From contig MNCI01036287.1 of the NCBI GenBank assembly GCA_015680685.1, positions 329,378-393,377 on the forward strand: 64,000 nt of DNA, written 5' to 3'. Below the pieces are notes generated by a model that saw nothing but the letters and a program-made list of their open reading frames with translations, had not been told where the DNA came from and did not search any database. How positions within the stretch are numbered: the first letter of the stretch is position 1; each line of letters starts with the position of its first letter. The DNA is from Gnetum montanum. Lineage: Eukaryota; Streptophyta; Gnetopsida; Gnetales; Gnetaceae. This document shows positions 58,388-64,000 of the stretch, piece after piece. Position numbers and translations under genes: made by a program.

Positions 58388-61322
58388 GTGTTCCCATGTA
58401 AGCTTGTCTGCTAGGCGTTCTCGTGTGTGGCATGGGGGTACAGTTGGTTTCGGAACCTCAAGTTGCTTTGGAACCTGTACAATGTATGGAGTAGGGCGGG
58501 GTTGCTATTGGATGGTTGAATGTGGTTGAATGTCAGGCTGGCTAGGCATCTTGATGACATAGGGGATCAGTTTATTCTGTGTTTGCAGAATGGAGGATGG
58601 GTGGTCATTAGGACATTTGGGTATCCTAACAACATATGGAGTTGGGCTAGCTGGGGGCTGTACCTCCATAGTTGCGATTGCAGGTGATACTCAGACTACA
58701 TAGGGAGTAGGCTGAGTAGGAGGTGATTGTATGTTTGCGGTAGTAGTGGCAGGAGGTATGCGCACCACGTATGGTTTTTCACATGGTGGTATGATAGGAG
58801 TTGCTACGGTGGGGGGGTATTCAGATGACATAAAGTTTCTGTGGGAAGTATGATGGTTGAGGAACAGGTGTTTGTACAGTGGGAGGAATATGCACTACAA
58901 ATGGTTTCTTAGGCATTTTCTGCTCATGATTAGAATGGATGGTGTTAATCTGAGGTGTTTCCGGTTCGTTATCGCAGTAGATGGTGCTAATTACATACGG
59001 TGCTTCTTTAGTATTTAGAGGATCTTTATATACGCCCATGGCCTGGTTTTGTGGTTGGACCAGGTTCGCTTCATCAAAAGTGATTTGGCCTCCGTCGATC
59101 ATCCGTTGGATATCTTGTTTTAAGGTGAAACAATAGTTAGTGCCATGCCCATTACGTTGATGATAATCACAAAAACGATCCATTCTAAAGCCTTTTGGAA
59201 CCGGGGGCTCAACTGGGGTTGCTAGGCTTGGGTTCTGAATCAATTGACAGAATCGATCATGTCCTTGGATTGCCATAAGGGACAACTGTTTATGTTTCAT
59301 CAATTTGGCCTTCAAGAGTTGGTTGAACAATTGTTATGGTTTCATAGGCAACAACGTATATTGGGAGTGGTCTTTCCTCTTGAAGTTTCTTGTACGACTC
59401 AGCATAGGGTTTTGTGATGCGGATGATTTAGGTGTCATTGCAGGAGCGGTTTTAGCGTAATTAGCAGGGGACAGTAGATGGTTTGCTCTATTGTCCCGTG
59501 TTAGCGTAATTAGCAGGGGATAGTAGACGGTTTTAGTTGTTTTAGCCTTTTCTTTGTCTTTCTTACTATGTTGATTTTTAAAGGCTGAATATGCAGGGTC
59601 ATGGCTGTTTTGGGCTGCCTCCTCTATGTTCTTGATCTGTACAAATGCTTGACTAAGGGTGTGTGCATTGAGATAATACAGTTTGGATTTGACAAAATCG
59701 TTGATAGCCCCTTTTAGGATGGTGAGGAGATACGTCTCTGGGATAGGCTCGTGGAGCTCGTTGAGGGCAGCATTCCACCGTTGGATAAATTTTTGGACAG
59801 GTTCAAGCGGTGCTTGCTTGACCTGTATGAGGCTGTCAAGTGTTGTTTCAGGCTTCAAGTTATATTTGAACCTGGTAACGAATTGGTATATCAAATCTTC
59901 TAGAGAGGATATTGAGTGTTGGGGCAAGGCCCGATACTAATCAAGTGCCCTCCCTATGAGGGACATGGGGAATACTCATAGAATGGCATGTGGCCACGCC
60001 TGAAGTAGCGTGCACTGTAATCTAAATGTCATAAGGTGAGCGTTGGGGTCTGTCTTTGCATTGTATTTGGTCAGCATGGGTAGGGATACACCCTTGGGTA
60101 ATGTCAGAGGTGGAATTGAAGAGCTGATAGGGTCATTGTGATAGAAGTCCACTACCTTAAGCTCTCCATCGGTGGCTGTTTTGAGGTGTTTGACCTCATC
60201 AGTTAACTCCTGCATTAGCTTTTTAGCATCAGCCTAGTCCTGGGCACTAGGTGAGATAGTAGGTTGTTGATGTTGTACAATATACAAATTATATTGTTGG
60301 ACAGTGGGCTGGAAGGAAGAAAGTTGTGTAGTTGGAGGTTGTGCTTGCGGAATATTTGTGGTGGGTGGTACTAGGGGTGGCACATTGTAGGTAAGGGATT
60401 GTTATTGTTGTTGCAGTTGTAATTGTGGGATGTTAGCAGGTAAAACTATGTGAGGTGGTACATTATAGTGAGGGGGTTGATGTAGTTGAGTAGCAATCAC
60501 AGCCCATTGCCCGGTCACACTTTGTATAGGGACACCTTGAACTTGTTGTGTTACATTTGTAAGAGGTGCTCCTTGGGTTTGGATCCGCAGTATGTAGTGA
60601 GCAGATGTAGAAGCCGGTATCACATGTGGCATCTTGATCACTTGGGGTGGGAAGGTTACTCTTGCATTATTTTGAGGAGGTTGTATTTGTAAGAATGGGG
60701 GTACTGTGGCCGCAGAAGGAATTACGAGGGGAAGCGTATTGACTTGTGCATTGGCCGCTGGAGGAGTGGGGATGAGAGTGGATACCTCTTGTTGAGGCAC
60801 ATGTGCTTGAGTGATCTTGAATGGCTGGAGGGACGTAGTTTCACCCATGAATGGGTGAAAGAACGGGTTTGCATAAGTTTGTGGGCTGAGGGTGTGGTAC
60901 AAATCTTCGTGCTCAAACTGAGCTGCGAAGTCATCTTGCTCTTCCAATTGAGGATTTTCCACAGACTGGTCTAGAGGCTGACTCTTTAGTAGTAGGAGTT
61001 GAGAGATGAGCTCAAAGTAGTGCTCTAGGAGAGGGATGATGTCATATGGTGAAGGGATGAACTCATGTCCTCCCCTGTGAAACAATTCATATTGTCTTTT
61101 AACCTCTAGTTCAGTTTGATCCACGGCTAGGCCGACTTGTATTTTTATGCATATGAAATTGTATTGCTCCTGGGGTATAATGTTAAATGACAGGTTCCTC
61201 CCTTGCAGTCTAAGCAACCGACGAGGTCCTGCCGTTGGTTGTACTACGGGTTGTTGAATGGCCATGGGGTCTACGATATCCGTGATAGGCTTAGTTAAAG
61301 CGTTGGGGTTTGTAGTGTTCAT
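58388..61322 (-). pseudogene. Element B: gag
   Basis: I choose the ATG at 61322 (MNTTNPNALTKPI). The open frame upstream to 61610 is only translated motif repeats. The N-terminal part runs to 60402. A Gln/Pro linker with stops follows, then the retrotrans_gag fold at 60215-59334 (AHLMTFRLQCTLLQAW, LEDLIYQFVTRFKYN), with stops at about 59976 and 59940. Near 59170 lies a zinc-knuckle variant CDYHQRNGHGTNYC (CX2HX4HX4C). A Pro/Gln/Val repeat-rich linker (58400-58830) leads to protease. Gag builds the particle and binds RNA. Confidence 0.75.
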
Positions 61323-61379
61323 GATGAAACTATGGTGAGTATAGGATGGTGGAACGGATATGAAATTAGTACACTTATC

Positions 61380-61610
61380 AGAGCATATACTTAAGTTTAC
61401 AGCATATAACATACAACGTATAGCGTACAACGTACAACGTGCAGCGCGCAGCATAGAGCGTACAGGGTACAGTGTGCAACGTACAGCATACAGGGTACAG
61501 AGTACAGCGTATAGGGTACATCGTACAACGTACAGCATGTAGTGTACAACATACAACGTACAACGTACAAGTGGGGTGAATAGCGTGTAGATAGGGTCTA
61601 TAGCGTACAA
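61380..61610. repeat. GTACAACGTACAG-type repeats in the element B 5' untranslated region
   Basis: Short units of 10-14 bp such as CGTACAACGTACAGC and GGGTACAG, lying between the gag start and the primer site. Same GTAC/CGTA word family as in U3 and the antisense leader. Reads through as a spurious Cys/Thr/Leu/Tyr-rich peptide. Confidence 0.75.
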
Positions 61611-61666
61611 CGTATAGTCAGATCAGAGATGAGTTTAATGAGATCAAAGTAAGTTTAGGCAGTTGA

Positions 61667-61683
61667 CCCTCCTTCTAGTGCCA
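61667..61683 (-). promoter_or_regulatory. Element B primer binding site
   Basis: The minus strand reads TGGCACTAGAAGGAGGG, five bases (GAAAA) after the LTR end. TGG start and position fit a tRNA primer site. I could not assign the tRNA with certainty; it is not the tRNA-Asp site of the Athila-like elements. Confidence 0.65.
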
Positions 61684-61688
61684 TTTTC

Positions 61689-63054
61689 TATACTATCCAA
61701 AATCGTCGGTCTCTGGCTGGAATGAAACAGAAACCAGGAGCTCCCCGGACAAGTACAGAAGACCCTACCTTCACTTGAGGGAAAGCTGGAATTAATGAAG
61801 GTAGAGTACCTCGAGCGGTCCACACATGGATTAGACAAGGATTTCCCCGAGCGTATACTGATATATTGTACACCGGGTTATATGTAAACAGTGTAACTAG
61901 TGTAAAACTGAGCGTAGACGTACAAGAATGTAAACGATGAGCATACAAGAATGAACGATAAAACTGTAACAAATATTAGCAAAAATGTGGCAATGTCATT
62001 TCATAATGGAAATTACAATGCACCAGTCTTAACGTAGTTGTGGATTTGACACAAGGTGGACGAAGAGCCCCGATGAATGCAAGGGTGCAGCAGCGTGCTA
62101 GTTCAGATTGCAGGCACAACGTAGAGGCTGTATGTTCAGCGTGCAGGGTTGAAGTCTAGCGTATGGGATGTAGGGTTCTCAATTTGCTTAGTGTGGTTTG
62201 CCCCAATTTTTGCCAAGATGCCTTTATTTTTTCAAACCTGGATCTGGTCAAAAATCAAGGTTTTTATACGGGTTTAGATGTTAGACTCGGATCTGAGAGG
62301 GAATGATTGGCTGCGGAGTGCTGGACTCTCGAGTCGGGCGACATGTGGTACGTTGACCGAGTGTGAAAGAATGAAATTTTACAAGTGTACAGCGTACTGT
62401 ACTCCAGTGTATACTGCTGTACGCTAGCGTATAGTGCTATACGCTAGCATACAGTGCTATATGCTGAAGTATACATGTTGGGCGTGAGAACTTGGCATAT
62501 AGACTTGACTGAAACAAAAGAAGTCATTCGGCCCTCGGATTTGCATTTGGATGTCATGAGAATGTTGCCTATGGATGTTCAGCTTGGTTGGCTTTGATTT
62601 GACATGGTCCTAGAGAGCTTTGATTGGTGTACGTTGTGCCTCACACTTGGTGTACACAATGTTCATGCTAGGCGTATACGCTGGGTGAATACGTTGGGCG
62701 TATATGCTGAGTGGGCTAGATACTCGTATACGCTGGGTGTATAGGATGTCCATGCTGGGTGTATACGCTGAGTGTATAGGATGCCCATGCTGGGCGTATA
62801 GAATGCCCATGCTGGGCGTATACGCTACATACTGCATACTTAGTGAGAACTAAGTATCTTGAGCTCTGAAGTTACCATGTTTGATACTAGATGTCGCTGT
62901 GGTCATCTGTGGGTCCTGGGGAACTGTTTCTTATTGAGCTCTACTGCTCAAAGTTGTTTGTGGGGCCCTAAAGCTTCGGTCACACTGGGGAGCATCATGA
63001 CTGAGCTCGACTCTTGCTGGAGAAGTACTAAGCTCAGAATTTTATGGTGTCTCA
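61689..63054 (-). repeat. Element B 5' LTR
   Basis: 1366 bp. Begins TATACTATCC (mutated from TGTACTGTCC of the other LTR) and ends GGTGTCTCA. TATA box TATAAAA on the minus strand (complement of 62262-62268). GCGTATACGC words at 62395-62470 and 62640-62830. Shorter than the 3' LTR mainly because fewer motif copies are present in U3. Confidence 0.9.
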
Positions 63055-63059
63055 GCTAG

Positions 63060-64000
63060 ACTTATGGATTTGTTCATGGCTTCAAATCCAGGCATCCCTG
63101 CTGTCGAGATGCTTCCTTGGTCAATTCCTTCTCTGGGTAGGTTAGCCGTTTTCGTACGTACGTGCGGGGTGTGCAGGTGGTCATTGACATCAATGATCAG
63201 CTATTTGAAAATTTTTTTGGCGTCCATGTTGATGGCGCCGATGTGATGTTGAAGGGCAAGCAAGAGTTGACCCTCCAGAAGCAGCATGTTGAGGAGTGGC
63301 TGAGGCTCACCAAGGAGCGAAAGGAATTCCCTATGGACAAGCTTAAGGAAGGTCCTACCATGGGGATATACTTGGTTTTTTGTGCTCACGCATTCCCTCA
63401 ATTGCTCACCCAAGGGAATGTCCTAGGGCTTGAGTAGGCTTGGGTAATGTGGGAAGTCATGGAGGAGGGGGCCCATTACAACTGGGCCGAATTTCTATGT
63501 AGTGGTTTGCAGGCTGAGATTTTGGGACACTGTGAGAAAATGGAGTCCCACCCTAATATACACTATGCTTTCTACATAGGCTATTTAAAGTGCTTCGCGG
63601 AGTTCCTGGTGGTCCAGGAGGATGGAGTCTGGTCCGAGCTAGATCATGAAAAGATTCCTAAGCCATGGATTTGATAGGTCCTTCAGACTATGCAAGCCCA
63701 GGACCCCCCAAAAATGGTGGGGGAGTCATTGTCTATAATGACTAAAGGTTTGGCAGTTCATAGTGCTTTTGGCCAGGAGAGTGTAGGGGAGATCCCCCCT
63801 ATCATAATCGACAATGTGACACAGGGTGAAGGCCTCATAGCTGAGACCGTGCCTGTGGAGCTGCGAAGAAAGAGGCCTCCCCTAGCCAAGGAAAGCCTTT
63901 ATGAAGAGGAGGGACAAAGACTGTGGTTCAAGTTATAGCGAACACAACCCCCCCATTGGTGAGCATATTTACTTTGCTATTTCTTGCTATTTTATTCTTC
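63060..64000 (+). pseudogene. Element A antisense gene, 3' part (resumes after element B)
   Basis: Continuation of the gene cut at 44323. With one copy of the GCTAG duplication counted, the frame passes straight into LMDLFMASNPGIPAVEM, which aligns with exon 4 of the element B gene (LMELFTTLSPDVSIAEM). A frame shift lies near 63155 at CGTACGTACGTG, probably a 4-bp duplication. After it, GVQVVIDINDQLFENFFGV and HVDGADVMLKG match GVKIVFHLSAEFFSDLFSV and PADGVNVVLDR. Stops occur at about 63435 and 63673. The part to 63938 (GESLSIMTKGLAVHS) matches the end of exon 4 of B. Later exons lie right of the window. Confidence 0.65.

Larger units (their letters stand above)
44324..63054 (-). mobile_element. 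Element B: complete 18.7-kb Tat-like LTR retrotransposon with antisense gene
   Basis: LTRs at 44324-45841 and 61689-63054, primer site at 61667-61683, polypurine tract at 45842-45856. The target duplication GCTAG is exact at 44319-44323 and 63055-63059. Order on the minus strand: 5' LTR, gag, protease, an antisense gene block, reverse transcriptase with RNase H, second RNase H, integrase, minisatellite spacer, 3' LTR. Coding parts carry stops and frameshifts and the LTRs differ by substitutions and indels, so it is an old insertion. The host sequence is the antisense gene of element A, whose reading frame continues directly across the insertion point. Confidence 0.92.
35207..64000 (-). mobile_element. 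Element A: Tat-like LTR retrotransposon, interrupted by element B, runs off right edge
   Basis: Minus-strand Ty3/gypsy element. Its 3' LTR is at 35207-37015, integrase to reverse transcriptase at 38317-41721 and an antisense gene from 42628. The antisense gene is cut at 44323 by element B and resumes at 63060. Protease, gag and the 5' LTR should lie beyond 64000. Two consecutive RNase H regions and the extra gene point to the Tat lineage. The five bases before the LTR are CTAGT (35202-35206); the matching duplication is out of view. Confidence 0.8.

Noticed and set aside
61323-61610. N-terminal extension of the element B gag frame rich in Cys, Thr, Leu and Tyr
   Set aside because: It is translated GTACAACGTACAG-type repeats between the primer site and gag; the ATG at 61322 starts normal sequence.

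Overview
This window looks like nuclear DNA of a land plant with a large, retrotransposon-rich genome. The evidence is one plant-type multi-exon gene with kilobase introns, Athila- and Tat-type Ty3/gypsy elements, tRNA-like SINEs and truncated LINEs. A fern, gymnosperm or similar large genome would fit, but the species cannot be named from the sequence. Coordinates of splice sites, LTR ends and repeats were read by eye.

Layout. (1) 1-6350: overlapping remains of Athila-like elements. Element E (minus strand) supplies protease, gag, a tRNA-Asp-type primer site and its 5' LTR. It sits in the 3' end of element D (plus strand), which abuts an LTR fragment, F. (2) 7658-16468: element C, complete from LTR to LTR with matching 5-bp target duplications (AGGTG). 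It carries a decayed gag and a sense-strand DNA-binding-like/coiled-coil ORF but no pol, so it is non-autonomous. (3) 16.5-18.5 kb: SINE copies and RTE-like LINE 3' ends. (4) 18.6-29.24 kb: the only host gene, a SURP plus triple CCCH zinc-finger, RS-rich protein in seven coding exons, probably an RNA-processing factor. (5) 29.3-35.2 kb: a ten-copy 58-bp tandem array, LINE reverse transcriptase debris and an LTR fragment, G. (6) 35207 to the right edge: Tat-like element A, inserted in LTR G. (7) 44324-63054: Tat-like element B, 18.7 kb, complete with both LTRs, primer site, polypurine tract and GCTAG target duplications, inserted inside element A.

The most unusual content is in A and B. Both carry, between the protease and reverse transcriptase regions and on the opposite strand, a multi-exon gene. 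It begins with an FCP1/NIF-like (HAD phosphatase) domain and continues into a domain resembling plant transposon-associated proteins, then an acidic and coiled-coil tail. Intron positions match in the two elements. The phosphatase catalytic motifs are altered in both. Each antisense gene has its own TATA-like box and a leader built from the same short palindrome-like motif that fills its own element's LTR U3. Four LTR families in this window (Athila-like C/D/E, fragment G, A and B) each have a different motif cluster upstream of the LTR TATA box. This suggests an element-encoded regulator acting on its own arrays, but that step is inference.

All transposon coding regions here carry stops, frameshifts or gaps. 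The zinc-finger gene is open in every exon I could assign.
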